Below are positions 48,481-60,300 of a stretch of DNA of 64,000 nt, piece by piece (positions within the stretch are counted from its first letter, which is position 1; each line of letters starts with the position of its first letter). The notes under the pieces are model-generated. The model saw nothing but the letters and a program-made list of their open reading frames with translations. It had not been told where the DNA came from and ran no database searches. This stretch comes from Inmirania thermothiophila (GTDB lineage: Bacteria > Pseudomonadota > Gammaproteobacteria > DSM-100275), in the NCBI RefSeq assembly GCF_003751635.1, contig NZ_RJVI01000002.1:607986-671985 (forward strand), read 5' to 3'. Made by a program: the position numbers and the translations under genes.

Positions 48481-50535
48481 TCACGCCCCCGCCGCGCGCG
48501 GCGCGTCCTCGTCGGGCAGGCCGAGGCCGAAGCGGCGGATGCGGCGGATCTCGTCGCGCAGCCGCGCCGCCTCCTCGAACTCGAGGTCGCGGGCGTGGCG
48601 GTACATGCGCTCCTCGAGCTCGCGGATGCGCCGCGCGAGCACCTCCGGCGGCTCGCGGTAGTGCGCCGCCTCCTCGGCCACCGCGTCGGCGCGGCGGGCC
48701 GGCCCGGGCGCCCCCGGGCGCGCCGCCTCCATGATGTCGGCCACCGCCTTCTCGATGCTGCGCGGGGTGATGCCGTGGGCCTCGTTCCAGGCGAGCTGCC
48801 GCCGCCGGCGCCGCTCGGTCTCGGCGATCGCCCGCTGCATGGAGCCGGTGACGGTGTCGGCGTAGAGGATGGCCTTGCCGCGCACGTTGCGGGCGGCCCG
48901 GCCGATGGTCTGGATCAGCGACCCCTCCGAGCGCAGGAAGCCCTCCTTGTCGGCGTCGAGGATGGCCACCAGCGACACCTCGGGCAGGTCCAGACCCTCG
49001 CGCAGGAGGTTGATGCCGACGAGGACGTCGAAGGCGCCGAGCCGGAGGTCGCGGACGATCTCCACCCGCTCCACGGTGTCGATGTCGGCGTGCAGATAGC
49101 GCACGCGCACGCCGTGCTCGTGCAGGAACTCGGTGAGGTCCTCCGCCATCCGCTTGGTTAGCGTGGTGACGAGGACGCGGTCGCCCAGGGCGACGCGCTC
49201 GCGGATCTCGGACAGCAGGTCGTCCACCTGGGTCGAGGCCGGGCGCACCTCCACCTCCGGGTCCACCAGCCCCGTGGGCCGCACCACCTGCTCCACCACC
49301 TGGCCCGAGCGGGCGAGCTCGTAGGGCCCCGGGGTGGCGGAGACGTAGATGGCCTGCGGCGCGCGGGCCTCGAACTCGTCGAAGCGCAGCGGCCGATTGT
49401 CCAGCGCCGAGGGCAGGCGGAAGCCGTACTCCACCAGCGTCTCCTTGCGCGAGCGGTCGCCGCGGTACATGCCGCCGAGCTGCGGGATGGTGACGTGGCT
49501 CTCGTCCACGATGAGGAGCGCATCCGGCGGCAGGTAGTCGAGCAGCGTCGGCGGCGGCTCGCCCGGCCGGCGCCCGGAGAGATAGCGGGAGTAGTTCTCG
49601 ATCCCGGCGCAGTAGCCGAGCTCGAGCATCATCTCCATGTCGTAGCGGGTGCGGCTCTCGAGGCGCTGGGCCTCGAGCTCGCGGCCGGCCGCCCGCAGCT
49701 CGGCGAGGCGGGCCTCGAGCTCCTCGCCGATGGCGGCCACGGCGGCCTCGATGGTGGCGCGGGGCGTGACGTAGTGGGTCTTGGGGTAGACGGTGTAGCG
49801 GGGCAGGTCGGCGAGCACCTCGCCGGTGAGCGGGTCGAACAGGCGCAGCGCCTCCACCTCCTCGTCGAAGAGCTCCACCCGCACCGCCTCGCGCTCGGAC
49901 TCGGCCGGGTGGATGTCGATGACGTCGCCGCGCACGCGGTAGGTGCCGCGCTCGAGGGCGACGTCGTTGCGCCGGTACTGGAGCTCGGCGAGCCGGCGCA
50001 GGATCGCGCGCTGGTCGACGAGGTCGCCGCGGCGAAGATGCAGCACCATCCCGTGGTAGGCCTCGGGGTCGCCGAGGCCGTAGATGGCCGAGACCGTGGC
50101 CACGATCACCACGTCGCGCCGCTCCATCAGGGCCTTGGTGGCCGAGAGGCGCATCTGCTCGATGTGCTCGTTGATGGAGGCGTCCTTCTCGATGTAGGTG
50201 TCGGTGCTGGGGACGTAGGCCTCGGGCTGGTAGTAATCGTAATAGGAGACGAAGTACTCCACCGCGTTGCGGGGGAAGAAGGCGCGCATCTCGCCGTAGA
50301 GCTGCGCCGCCAGGGTCTTGTTGGGGGCGAGGATCAGGGTCGGCCGCTGCACGCGGGCGATGACGTTGGCCATGGTGAAGGTCTTGCCCGACCCGGTCAC
50401 ACCGAGCAGGGTCTGGTGCGCGAGCCCGTCCTCGAGCCCCCGCACGAGGGCCTCGATGGCGGCGGGCTGATCCCCCGCGGGCTCGAAGTCGGCCACCAGC
50501 TCGAAGGGGCGGGCGGCGGGCTTTTCGTGCTGCAT
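48481..50535 (-). CDS. uvrB: Excinuclease ABC subunit B
   Basis: A 684-residue Uvr[19 protein letters not shown] is Walker [21 protein letters not shown] the beta-hairpin that inserts into damaged [21 protein letters not shown] the DExH motif and [19 protein letters not shown] motif VI. The C-terminal UVR motif ([16 protein letters not shown]) contacts UvrC. The ATG after ATAGTGACGCC gives the normal length. Divergent from the aminotransferase gene; no GTTC-N7-GTTC box is seen in the 57-bp gap. Confidence 0.97.
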   Translation of the reverse strand: MQHEKPAARPFELVADFEPAGDQPAAIEALVRGLEDGLAHQTLLGVTGSGKTFTMANVIARVQRPTLILAPNKTLAAQLYGEMRAFFPRNAVEYFVSYYDYYQPEAYVPSTDTYIEKDASINEHIEQMRLSATKALMERRDVVIVATVSAIYGLGDPEAYHGMVLHLRRGDLVDQRAILRRLAELQYRRNDVALERGTYRVRGDVIDIHPAESEREAVRVELFDEEVEALRLFDPLTGEVLADLPRYTVYPKTHYVTPRATIEAAVAAIGEELEARLAELRAAGRELEAQRLESRTRYDMEMMLELGYCAGIENYSRYLSGRRPGEPPPTLLDYLPPDALLIVDESHVTIPQLGGMYRGDRSRKETLVEYGFRLPSALDNRPLRFDEFEARAPQAIYVSATPGPYELARSGQVVEQVVRPTGLVDPEVEVRPASTQVDDLLSEIRERVALGDRVLVTTLTKRMAEDLTEFLHEHGVRVRYLHADIDTVERVEIVRDLRLGAFDVLVGINLLREGLDLPEVSLVAILDADKEGFLRSEGSLIQTIGRAARNVRGKAILYADTVTGSMQRAIAETERRRRRQLAWNEAHGITPRSIEKAVADIMEAARPGAPGPARRADAVAEEAAHYREPPEVLARRIRELEERMYRHARDLEFEEAARLRDEIRRIRRFGLGLPDEDAPRAAGA

Positions 50536-50592
50536 GGCGTCACTATAAGATGGGCGACCGCCGTTCGGGTTCCTCACCATAGGAAGACGCCA

Positions 50593-51777
<1,185 letters not shown>

Positions 51778-51926
51778 CCCGCCGGAGGCGCGGGCACCCG
51801 CCCGCGCCCCGCCCGACATCCCGCGTCGGCGTCGGCTGACACAAACCCTCGCCGATCCGCCATGGCCCCGTCGCGGCCCGCGTCGTAGCCTTCCGGCGGG
51901 CATCGCATGGGACGCGAGGAGCCGCC

Positions 51927-52466
51927 ATGGACGGCCGGGCCTCTCGCCGCGGCGCAGGCTACACCCTCCAGGAGGCGCTCGTCGCCCTCGCCGTCGGCGC
52001 TTTCGTCACCGCGGGCGTCGTCCCGACGCTCGCCGACCTCGTCGCCGGCGAGCGCGTCACCGCCGCCCTCAACGACCTCCTCGCCGACCTCCACGCCGCC
52101 CGCGCCGCCGCCGTCCAGCGCCGCGGCCAGGTGGTCCTCTGCCCCTCCGCCGACGGCGCCGCCTGCCTCGCCGAGCCGCACTGGGAACGGGGCTGGATCG
52201 TCTTCGTCGACACCGACCGCGACCGCGAGCACGACGCCGGCGAGCCGCTGCTCTCGGCGCACGGCCGCCTCGCCGGCCTGACCCTGCGCTCGAGCCTCGC
52301 CCGCCGCCGCATCGCCTACCGCCCCGACGGCACGTCCCCCGGCACCAACGCCACCCTCACCGCCTGCCCCGCCACCGACGTCCCGCCCCGGCGCATCGTC
52401 CTCTCCAACACCGGCCGCCCCCGCATCGCCGAGGCCGCGCCCTCCGCCTGCGCCGGCACCGCCTGA
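51927..52466 (+). CDS. FimT/GspH-like type IV pseudopilin
   Basis: The N-terminus [20 protein letters not shown] is a type III signal: a Gly before the aromatic residue, Glu5 and one hydrophobic helix. The usual GF is GY. The C-terminal globular part ([38 protein letters not shown]) matches the FimT/GspH minor-pseudopilin domain of the type IV pilus or type II secretion system. 179 residues; GAGGAG precedes the ATG. No other pilus gene is nearby. Confidence 0.8.
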   Translation: MDGRASRRGAGYTLQEALVALAVGAFVTAGVVPTLADLVAGERVTAALNDLLADLHAARAAAVQRRGQVVLCPSADGAACLAEPHWERGWIVFVDTDRDREHDAGEPLLSAHGRLAGLTLRSSLARRRIAYRPDGTSPGTNATLTACPATDVPPRRIVLSNTGRPRIAEAAPSACAGTA

Positions 52467-52552
52467 CCCCGCCCCTTCCCCCCGCCGGCGGCAGCGGCCT
52501 ATCCTTGCCCGCGGGGACGCCCCCTGGCGCCTGCACCGCAAGGAAGACGCCC

Positions 52553-53173
52553 ATGCCGGATCCTGCCGCCCTGCTCGCCTTCTTCGCCGCCTCGGTGCTC
52601 CTCGCCCTGGCCCCGGGGCCCGACAACCTCTTCGTCCTCGCCCAGTCGGCCCAGCACGGCGCCCGCGCCGGCCTGCTCGTCACCCTCGGCCTCTGCACCG
52701 GCCTGCTGGTGCACACCGGCGCCGTCGCCCTGGGTCTCGCCGCCCTCCTCGCCGCCTCCACGGCCGCCTTCACCGCCCTCAAGCTCGCCGGCGCCGCCTA
52801 TCTCCTCTGGCTCGCCTGGCAGGCCTGGCACGCCGCGCACCCGGCCGCCACCCCGGCCCTCGCCGGCCCCCGCCGGCGCGCCCTCTACCTGCGCGGCATT
52901 GTCATGAACGTCACCAACCCCAAGGTGACGCTGTTCTTCCTCGCCTTCCTGCCCCAGTTCGCCGACCCCGCCCGCGGCCCCGTGGCGCCCCAGGTCCTCG
53001 CCCTCGGCGCCCTCTTCATCCTCGCCACCATCCTCGTCTTCGGCGCCGTCGCCCTCCTCGCCGGCGGCATCGGCGCCTGGCTGCGCCGCACACCCCGCGC
53101 GGGCCTCGCCCTCAACCGGCTCTCGGCCCTGCTCTTCGCCGGCCTCGCCCTGCGCCTCGCCACCGCGCGCTGA
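52553..53173 (+). CDS. LysE/RhtB-family amino-acid exporter
   Basis: A 206-residue membrane protein with about six helices. The family motif is seen in LLALAPGPDNLFVLAQSAQHG near the N-terminus and in IVMNVTNPKVTLFFLAFLPQF in the middle. It probably exports amino acids or related metabolites across the inner membrane. The ATG follows AAGGAAG. No local link to a biosynthetic gene. Confidence 0.88.
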   Translation: MPDPAALLAFFAASVLLALAPGPDNLFVLAQSAQHGARAGLLVTLGLCTGLLVHTGAVALGLAALLAASTAAFTALKLAGAAYLLWLAWQAWHAAHPAATPALAGPRRRALYLRGIVMNVTNPKVTLFFLAFLPQFADPARGPVAPQVLALGALFILATILVFGAVALLAGGIGAWLRRTPRAGLALNRLSALLFAGLALRLATAR

Positions 53174-53189
53174 GGACCCGGGACGACGG

Positions 53190-53218
53190 TTGACCCCCCT
53201 CACGCCTTGCCCTACGAT
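53190..53218 (+). promoter_or_regulatory. Sigma-70 promoter of tRNA-Asn
   Basis: TTGACC (53190-53195) and TACGAT (53213-53218) with 17-bp spacing, 26 bp before the tRNA 5' end, as expected for a tRNA promoter. Confidence 0.75.
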
Positions 53219-53244
53219 AGCGGCCCGCTCGCAAGCGGCACCGT

Positions 53245-53320
53245 TCCCCGGTAGCTCAGTTGGTAGAGCAGCTGGCTGTTAACCAGCGGGTCGGCGGTTC
53301 GAGCCCGTCCCGGGGAGCCA
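53245..53320 (+). tRNA. tRNA-Asn (GTT)
   Basis: Complete 76-nt cloverleaf: acceptor TCCCCGG/CCGGGGA, D-arm GCTCAGTTGGTAGAGC, anticodon stem CTGG/CCAG with loop CTGTTAA (anticodon GTT), T-arm GGTTCGAGCCC and an encoded CCA. A near-copy of its last 23 nt recurs at 53472-53494, which makes it the likely integration site of the defence island to its right. Confidence 0.97.
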
Positions 53321-53330
53321 TTCCCGAAAC

Positions 53331-53363
53331 AAAAGGCCTGGCAACCCACACCAGGCCTTTTTC
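53331..53363 (+). terminator. Intrinsic terminator of tRNA-Asn
   Basis: AAAAGGCCTGG pairs with CCAGGCCTTTTT across a 9-nt loop, ending in a T-run (plus strand), 10 bp after the tRNA. Confidence 0.92.
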
Positions 53364-53471
53364 GTTTGTCCGACCCAGGCTCTCACCGCCTCTCGGCGGC
53401 TGACCGCCGCCATCCCTGGCCACGGCCCTTCCGGCGCACTGCGTGCGTCCGATTCCGCTCCCGGCGGAATC

Positions 53472-53494
53472 TTCGAGCCCGTCCCCGGGAGCCA
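53472..53494 (+). other. Near-copy of the tRNA-Asn 3' end (candidate att site)
   Basis: The 23 nt TTCGAGCCCGTCCCCGGGAG plus CCA match positions 53298-53320 of tRNA-Asn at 22 of 23 bases. Only the T-arm/acceptor part is present, as expected for an integrase attachment-site duplication; no integrase gene is visible. The rest of the 53364-53696 gap shows no gene; it holds GC-rich sequence and, near its end, the brxF ribosome site AAGGAG. Confidence 0.7.
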
Positions 53495-53696
53495 GACCCC
53501 ACCAAGGCCCGGCGCCCCCCCGGCGCCTGCCCCGCGGGCTCCGGCATCCCACACGGTCCGCGCCCGCCTGTTGGCCGCCCCCGCAAGGCCATGCCATCCT
53601 TACCGTTGTCGCCGCCGCCGGCGGCCTCCGCCGGCCGCAAACCACCGGCCCCGGAAGCAGAAGGAACGCACCGAGACAGCAAGGAGCACATCCCCG

Positions 53697-54185
53697 ATGG
53701 CGGAGCCCTTGGCGGATCAGGTCCTGCGAAAGATCGGCGAGGTGTGCTCCCTCTATCACCGCCTGATCCTGATGGTGGGCCCGGCGGGAAGCGGGAAGAC
53801 GTCCGCGTTGCAGGAGGTGTCGGCCTCGACCTCCGCACCGCTCGTCAACGTCAATCTCGAGCTGTCTCGCCGGATGCTGGACCTAAGCGCACGCCAACGG
53901 GCTCTGCAGGCTCCAAGGCTCTTGGGCGAAATCGTGGGTGAAGCCACAGGCGAGCTGGTTTTGCTTGACAACATCGAGATCCTTTTCGATGTCCACCTGA
54001 AGCAGGACCCTTTGCGTCTGCTTCAGGGATTGTCCCGGAACAAGACGATCGTGGCCGCCTGGAGCGGATCTATCGTGGATGGTCACATGACCTACGCTGT
54101 CCCGGATCACCCCGAATACCGCTGCTACCCGCTTCGTGATTTTCTGGTGGTGAATCTGGACCCAGGGAGCGGGAAGAGAAGATAG
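53697..54185 (+). CDS. brxF: BREX type 3 P-loop protein BrxF
   Basis: A 162-residue ATPase. Walker A is GPAGSGKT at residues 28-35 and a Walker B-like LVLLDNIEILFD follows at about 87-98. The frame CSLYHRLILMVGPAGSGKT and the C-terminal DHPEYRCYPLRDFLVV match the small BrxF proteins that open BREX type 3 operons. Its biochemical role is not established. AAGGAG lies 10 nt before the ATG. Codon use is visibly less GC-biased than in genes to the left, marking the start of an acquired segment. First gene of a rightward run with brxC and pglXI-like genes. Confidence 0.85.
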   Translation: MAEPLADQVLRKIGEVCSLYHRLILMVGPAGSGKTSALQEVSASTSAPLVNVNLELSRRMLDLSARQRALQAPRLLGEIVGEATGELVLLDNIEILFDVHLKQDPLRLLQGLSRNKTIVAAWSGSIVDGHMTYAVPDHPEYRCYPLRDFLVVNLDPGSGKRR

Positions 54186-54195
54186 GGATCGCGGC

Positions 54196-57100
54196 ATGAG
54201 CAGTGTGCTGCAATCAATGATCAGGGCACTGGATCTAGAGATTGCCGCTATCAAGAAGAAAGGGGGGGGCACTCAGGTCGAGCTGCGTGGCGGTGAGCGC
54301 GTCGGCCAGGCCGAAGGGTCGTGGCTCTACAGCTTTGTGGTAACCGAGGACCTGAATCTACGTGACGACACACCTGTGCGGGTCGCGGTCGGCCAAGAGG
54401 ACGTGCGTGGCGTCATCGTGTCGCTCAAGGACGGCGTGCTACTGGTCGCTCTCGAGCAGGATCTCGGACTCAGGATCGCGGCCGCGCGGCTGGTCGCCGA
54501 TGACGCGTTCCTCATCGAGCGTCTCATGGAGCGACTCCAGAAGGTCCAGAGCGGCGAGGTCCAGCATTGCCGGTCGGCCGCAGAGCGCGCGATCGGACAG
54601 GCCCCGCCGGACACGGCCGATGTGGAGCCGCACCCGAGCGTGACGAGCGACGGTGCGCTGAACGCGGATCAGATGAGTGCCCTGCGCCGCTCGCTCGGCA
54701 GCGATACGACCTTCGTCTGGGGTCCGCCCGGCACAGGCAAAACGACGACGCTCGCACGCATCGTTGAGGGCCATTACCGTGCGGGGCGTTCAGTGCTCCT
54801 CGTTTCCAACACGAACATCGCCGTCGACACCGCGCTCGAGCGAGTGGCTGAACGTCTCAAGGGCGAGCCTGAGTTCCACCAGGGCCTCGTAATCCGGCAG
54901 GGACCGGTCGTAAAAGAGGAGCTGCGCTGCCGATTCGGCTCCCAGGTGATCCTCGATGAGATCGTCGCCCGGCTTGGCGAGGGGCTTCACAGCGAGAAGG
55001 ACGCCATCACTCGCGAAGCCGCCTCGCTCGAGGCCGAAGAGCGCTCCCTCGCGGCTGCGCTCCGGGACCTCGAGACGGTGGCGCAGGCCCGCCAGACCCT
55101 CGAGGCCCGCAGCCGGGCGCGCGAGACTGCGCTGTCCACGATCGACGCGCGGGAGCGAGAGGCGAACAGCCACCGTGAGCGTGCGGCGAAGCTTGCGGCT
55201 GACCTAGAGCGGGCCCGGAGGATGGGTGCGATCCGGCGCTTCTTCTCCGGGCTCAATCCAGAGCGACTGGAGCGCGAGCGGGCGGCGGCGGAGCGGCAGG
55301 CCCAAGCGGCGACCGAGGCGGCCCGCGCGCTCGCCGCGGACATCCCCAAGCTCGACACCGAGATCGCGGCTCTCCAGGCGGAGGTCAACACCCTGTTGAC
55401 GAGCATCGCTCATCATCCGCCCGAGCCGGCGATCCGCGATCGTCTCCAGACCGTGCGCGAGCGCCTGAGGGAGATCCACGAACGCATCGCCACCATCGAT
55501 CGCGAACTGGCCACCCTCGAGCAGGAGGTGCTCGGCCGCTGCCGGATCCTCGCGACCACGGTCTACCGCACCTACCTCGGCAGCGGCCTGCCTCGCCAGT
55601 TCGACGCCGTCGTGATCGACGAGGCGTCGATGCTGATGCCGCCGCTCGTTTACTACGTGGCAGGGCTCGGTACCTCCTCTGTCACCGTCGCCGGCGACTT
55701 CCGCCAGCTCCCGCCGATCGTGATCTCCGACGGTCCGCTCGCCGAGGAGTGGCTCAAGTGCGACGTCTTCGAGAAGGCCGGCATTCCCAAGCGCCTGGCG
55801 AAGCGCCAGCCGACGCCACACCTGGTCGCCCTTGGCATCCAGTACCGGATGCGCGAGCCGATCTGCGCGGTGATCAACGACCTCTTCTACGCTGACCGTC
55901 CGCTGCGCACCGATCCCGCCGCAGGCCGAGGCGGCGGCGACTTCCCGCTCGGCACGGCACCGCTCCTCTACGTGGACACGACGCAGTTTCATCCGTGGAC
56001 CGCCCTCCGTGTGGGAACCTATTCCCGGTACAACCTCTTCCACGCGCTGCTCGTACGGAACATCGTCCTGCACCTGGCCGAGACCGGCTTTCTCCCGCCA
56101 GCCGGCGAACCCAACGAGGCTGTGGGCGCGGTGGCGCCCTACGCATCGCAGGCGCGCCTGATCCAGGCCCTGCTCGACGACCGCCTCGGAGAGCGCGCTG
56201 TAGGGATCGCAGCCACCGTCCACCGCTTTCAGGGCAACGAGAAGCGAGTGATGCTGCTCGACTTTACCGACTCGCTCGGCGTGAGGCTGGGCCGCTTCCT
56301 GCGGGCGACGCGGATCGAGGAGGACGGCGCGCGGCTGCTCAACGTGGCGGTGAGCCGCGCGCGGCACCACGTCGTCCTCGTCGGGAACTTCGAGTACCTG
56401 CGCGCCAAGGCGCCGCGCGGCGGCTTCGTGCACGGGCTGATCGAGCACTTCGAGACCCATGGCGAGGCCCTCAACCTCGGCATGTTGCTCCCGCTGGCCG
56501 AGCGCGACTGGATCGACGGCCTGCACCAGGTGCTGCCCGCCGGATTCGATCTGCACGAGGGGACGGCCGGGGTCTTCACGGAGGGAACCTTCTACCCGGC
56601 CTTCGCTCGGGACCTGGAGCGCGCCACCAAGTCGATCGTGATCCTCTCCCCCTTCGCGACCGGCCCGGGCACGGCGCGCTGGGCCGAGGCGCTGCGGGCA
56701 GCGGTCGCGCGCGGCGTGCGGGTGCGCGTGGTCACCCGTCCTGCGGAGGAGTTCGGCGTCGGGGGCACTGCCGAGGTGAGCGAGGTGGTCCGCGGCCTGC
56801 GCGAGATCGGTGTCACCGTGGACCTGCGCGCGCGTATGCATGAAAAGGTCGCGATCCTCGACGGCCGCATCCTGTGGCACGGCTCGCTCAACATTCTCTC
56901 CCACCGCGACACTTCGGAGAGCATGCTGCGCCTCAAGAGCCCGGCCGCGTGCCGGCAGCTCGGCCGCTTCCTCAGCCCACCGGCCGGCCGCCGCGAGGAG
57001 GACGCGCCGGCCTTCGCCGCTGCCGCCAATCCGGAGTGCCCGAAGTGCGGCGGACCGACGGTGTGGAGGGACGGGCGGTACGGCATCTGGTTCGAGTGCG

Positions 57101-57315
57101 AGGACCCCGATTGCGACGGCAAGATCGATGCCCGCCGTCGCGGTGCCGGCGGAACGCGCGGCGGAGAACGGCGCAGAGGCACACGGGCGACGGGTAGCAT
57201 CCCCTGCCCCGAGCCCGGATGCAGCGGTACGCTGCGCGAGTGCAACGGCCGCTACGGAGCGTTCCTGGGCTGCTCAAACTACCCGAAATGCCGACACACA
57301 GAACCCGTGGAGTAA
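54196..57315 (+). CDS. SF1 helicase fused to PLD-type nuclease and zinc-finger domains
   Basis: A 1039-residue multidomain protein. The Walker A is [17 protein letters not shown] (about 174-190) and the DExx motif VVIDEASMLMPPLV (about 471); VHRFQGNEKRVMLLDF and LNVAVSRARHHVVLVG are UPF1/DNA2-like motifs V-VI. A coiled coil of about 180 residues (270-450) sits between the helicase motifs. A phospholipase-D-like site follows with H882, K884 and D889 (MHEKVAILDG, then HGSLNIL); only one HKD is present, so a dimer would be needed. Two C-terminal zinc fingers end it: CPKCGGPT...CEDPDC and a topoisomerase-I-type CPEPGC...GCSNYPKC. It lies between brxF and brxC, a position not occupied in canonical BREX-3. 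Role inferred as DNA processing. Confidence 0.85.
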   Translation: MSSVLQSMIRALDLEIAAIKKKGGGTQVELRGGERVGQAEGSWLYSFVVTEDLNLRDDTPVRVAVGQEDVRGVIVSLKDGVLLVALEQDLGLRIAAARLVADDAFLIERLMERLQKVQSGEVQHCRSAAERAIGQAPPDTADVEPHPSVTSDGALNADQMSALRRSLGSDTTFVWGPPGTGKTTTLARIVEGHYRAGRSVLLVSNTNIAVDTALERVAERLKGEPEFHQGLVIRQGPVVKEELRCRFGSQVILDEIVARLGEGLHSEKDAITREAASLEAEERSLAAALRDLETVAQARQTLEARSRARETALSTIDAREREANSHRERAAKLAADLERARRMGAIRRFFSGLNPERLERERAAAERQAQAATEAARALAADIPKLDTEIAALQAEVNTLLTSIAHHPPEPAIRDRLQTVRERLREIHERIATIDRELATLEQEVLGRCRILATTVYRTYLGSGLPRQFDAVVIDEASMLMPPLVYYVAGLGTSSVTVAGDFRQLPPIVISDGPLAEEWLKCDVFEKAGIPKRLAKRQPTPHLVALGIQYRMREPICAVINDLFYADRPLRTDPAAGRGGGDFPLGTAPLLYVDTTQFHPWTALRVGTYSRYNLFHALLVRNIVLHLAETGFLPPAGEPNEAVGAVAPYASQARLIQALLDDRLGERAVGIAATVHRFQGNEKRVMLLDFTDSLGVRLGRFLRATRIEEDGARLLNVAVSRARHHVVLVGNFEYLRAKAPRGGFVHGLIEHFETHGEALNLGMLLPLAERDWIDGLHQVLPAGFDLHEGTAGVFTEGTFYPAFARDLERATKSIVILSPFATGPGTARWAEALRAAVARGVRVRVVTRPAEEFGVGGTAEVSEVVRGLREIGVTVDLRARMHEKVAILDGRILWHGSLNILSHRDTSESMLRLKSPAACRQLGRFLSPPAGRREEDAPAFAAAANPECPKCGGPTVWRDGRYGIWFECEDPDCDGKIDARRRGAGGTRGGERRRGTRATGSIPCPEPGCSGTLRECNGRYGAFLGCSNYPKCRHTEPVE

Positions 57316-57318
57316 ACC

Positions 57319-60300
57319 ATGAAATATGGAGACCTGATCCAATTCGAGCCCATCGAGTCCGTAGTCCAGCTACGGGATGCCGATGAGGCCGCAGCTGCCC
57401 GCCAGCTGGTCAGCACCTATGTCATCTCCGACGAGATGGCCGAGAAGCTGACCGGCCTTGTGATCCGCCAGCTTCAGTTCGACCAGCCCGTCGATAACAA
57501 GGGGCTGCTTGTCGTGGGCAACTACGGCACCGGTAAGTCACACCTGATGTCGGTGATCTCCAGCATCGCCGAGCACGCGGACCTGCTTTCCGCCCTGGGC
57601 AACGCACAGGTGGCACAAGCAGCAAGAGCGATCGCCGGCAAGTTCAAGGTGGTCCGCACCGAGATCGGGGCCACCACCATGTCGCTGCGGGACATCCTCG
57701 TCGGCGAGCTGGAAGAGCACCTGGCCGCCATGGGCGTGACCTACACCTTCCCGGATGCCAGCCAGGTCCCCAACAACAAGCGGGCCTTCGAGGAGATGAT
57801 GGCCGCGTTCCACCAGGAGTATCCGGACCATGGCCTGCTCCTGGTCGTGGATGAGCTGCTGGACTATCTGCGCACCCGCAAGGACCAGGAGCTGATCCTC
57901 GACCTCAACTTCCTCCGTGAGGTGGGCGAGGTCTGCAAGGACCTGCGCTTCCGCTTCATGGCGGGTGTGCAGGAGGCCATCTTCGACAGCCCCCGTTTCG
58001 CCTTCGTGGCCGATCAACTCCGCCGGGTCAAGGACCGCTTCGAACAGATCCTCATCGCCCGCAAGGACGTGAAGTTCGTCGTCGCCGAGCGCCTGCTCAA
58101 GAAGACCGGCGAGCAGCAGGCCAAGATCCGCGAGTACCTCACACCGTTCGCCAAGTTCTACGGCCACATGAACGAGCGGATGGACGAGTTCGTCCGCCTC
58201 TTTCCGGTTCATCCCGACTACATCGACACCTTCGAGCGCGTCACGGCGGTGGAGAAGCGCGAGGTGCTCAAGACCCTGTCGCTGGCCATGAAGGGGCTCC
58301 TCGATAAAGATGTGCCCGACGATCAGCCCGGCCTGCTTTCCTATGATAGCTACTGGAACACATTGCGGAGCAACCCGGCCTTCCGTGCCATTCCAGATGT
58401 GAAAGCTGTGATCGATTGCAGCCAGGTGTTGGAATCCCGGATCGAGCAGGCCTTCACCCGGCCGGCGTACAAGCCCATGGCGCTCCGCATCATCCACGCG
58501 CTCTCGGTCCACCGGCTGACGACCGGAGACATCTACGCACCCCTGGGCGCCACGGCCGAAGAGCTGCGCGACGCGCTCTGTCTCTACCAGCCCGGCATCG
58601 AGGACCTGGGCGGAGACCCGGCCGACGACCTCTTGTCCCAGGTGGAAACGGTCCTGCGCGAGATCCACAAGACGGTGAGCGGCCAGTTCATCTCCTCCAA
58701 CCCGGACAACCGGCAGTTCTACCTGGATCTCAAGAAGACCGACGACTTCGACGCGCTCATCGAGAAGCGCGCCGAGAGCCTCGATGCCTCCCAGCTCGAC
58801 CGCTACTACTACGAGGCCCTGAAACGGGTCATGGAGTGCACCGATCAGACCTACGTCACCGGCTACAAGATCTGGCAGCACGAGCTGGAATGGCTGGAGC
58901 ACAAGGCGGCAAGGCAAGGTTACCTGTTCTTCGGCGCTCCCAACGAGCGCTCGACGGCGGTACCGCCTCGTGATTTCTACCTCTACTTCATCCAGCCGTT
59001 CGATCCACCGCACTTCAAGGACGAAAAGAAGGCCGATGAAGTGTTCCTTCGCCTGACCAACACGGACGAAGAGTTTCGGACCGCGCTGACGAACTACGCC
59101 GCGGCGCTGGACCTCGCGTCCACCTCGAGCGGCCACGCCAAGGCTACCTACGAGTCCAAGGCTACCGGATTCCTGCGGGACCTGGTGGGCTGGCTGCAGA
59201 AGCACATGACCGATGCCTTCGAGGTGACCTACCAGGGACGCACCAAGTCGCTGGTCGAATGGGCCAAAGGCAAGTCCATCCGCGAGCTGTCCGGGCTCGC
59301 CTCCCATGAGCGGATCAACTTCCGCGACCTGGTGAACACCATCGCCGGCATCGTCCTGTCCGCACACTTTCAGGACCAGGCGCCCGAGTATCCGTACTTC
59401 TCGGTGCTCATCACGGGCCAAAACCGCGAGCAGGCAGCCCAGGACGCCCTGCGCGCCATCGCCGGACAGAATCGCACCAAGCAGGCGACCGCCGTGCTCT
59501 ACGCCCTGGAGCTCCTCGATGGCGAGCGGCTCGATCCGTACCGCTCCAAGTACGCGAAGCACATCCTGAACATCCTCAAGAAGAAGGGGCATGGCCAGGT
59601 GGTCAACCGCTCGGAGCTGATCCAGGAGGTCTACGGCGTTGAGTACTTCGCACCGGACAAGGGCTACCGTCTGGAGCGCGAATGGGCTGTCGTGGTCCTG
59701 GCCGCGCTGGTCTACTCCGGTGACCTGGTGCTTTCGATTCCCGGCAAGACGTTCGACGCCACCGGGCTGCCGCAGCTCGCCGCCACGCCGATGAAGGACC
59801 TGGTCGTCTTCAAGCATATCGAGCGGCCCAAGGACTGGAACCTGCCCGGCCTCAAGGCGCTCTTCGAGCTGCTCGGACTCACGCCGGGCATGGCACAGCT
59901 CGTCACCCAGGGCAAGGAAGAGCCGGTCCAGCAGCTCCAGAAAGCCATCTCCGCGGTGGTGGAGAAGCTGGTCCTGGTCCAGCAGAGTCTGCAAAGCGGC
60001 CTGCCGTTCTGGGGCAGGAACCTGCTCGCCGAGGAGGAAGCAGCCCAACTGCGCGACCGCCTCGACCAGACCAAGACCTTCCTGGAATCCCTCCAGGCCT
60101 ACTCCTCGCCCGGCAAGCTCAAGAACTTCCGCTACGACGCCCAGGAGGTGAAGCGTCACGAAGACAATCTTTCGGCCCTCTCGGAGATCGAGTCCCTGCA
60201 GGAGTTGGTGAGCGACCTGGGCCCGGTAGCCTCCTATCTCTCCACCGCCGAGGCGGTGCTGCCCACGAACCACGAATGGGTGGAGCGGATGAAGGCGACG

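Noticed and set aside
50536-50592. LexA box before uvrB
   Set aside because: GTTCGGGTTC has only a 2-nt spacer and does not fit GTTC-N7-GTTC; no CTGT-N8-ACAG is present either.
53460-53494. A second tRNA gene after tRNA-Asn
   Set aside because: Only the T-arm/acceptor end is present; D-arm and anticodon arm are missing.
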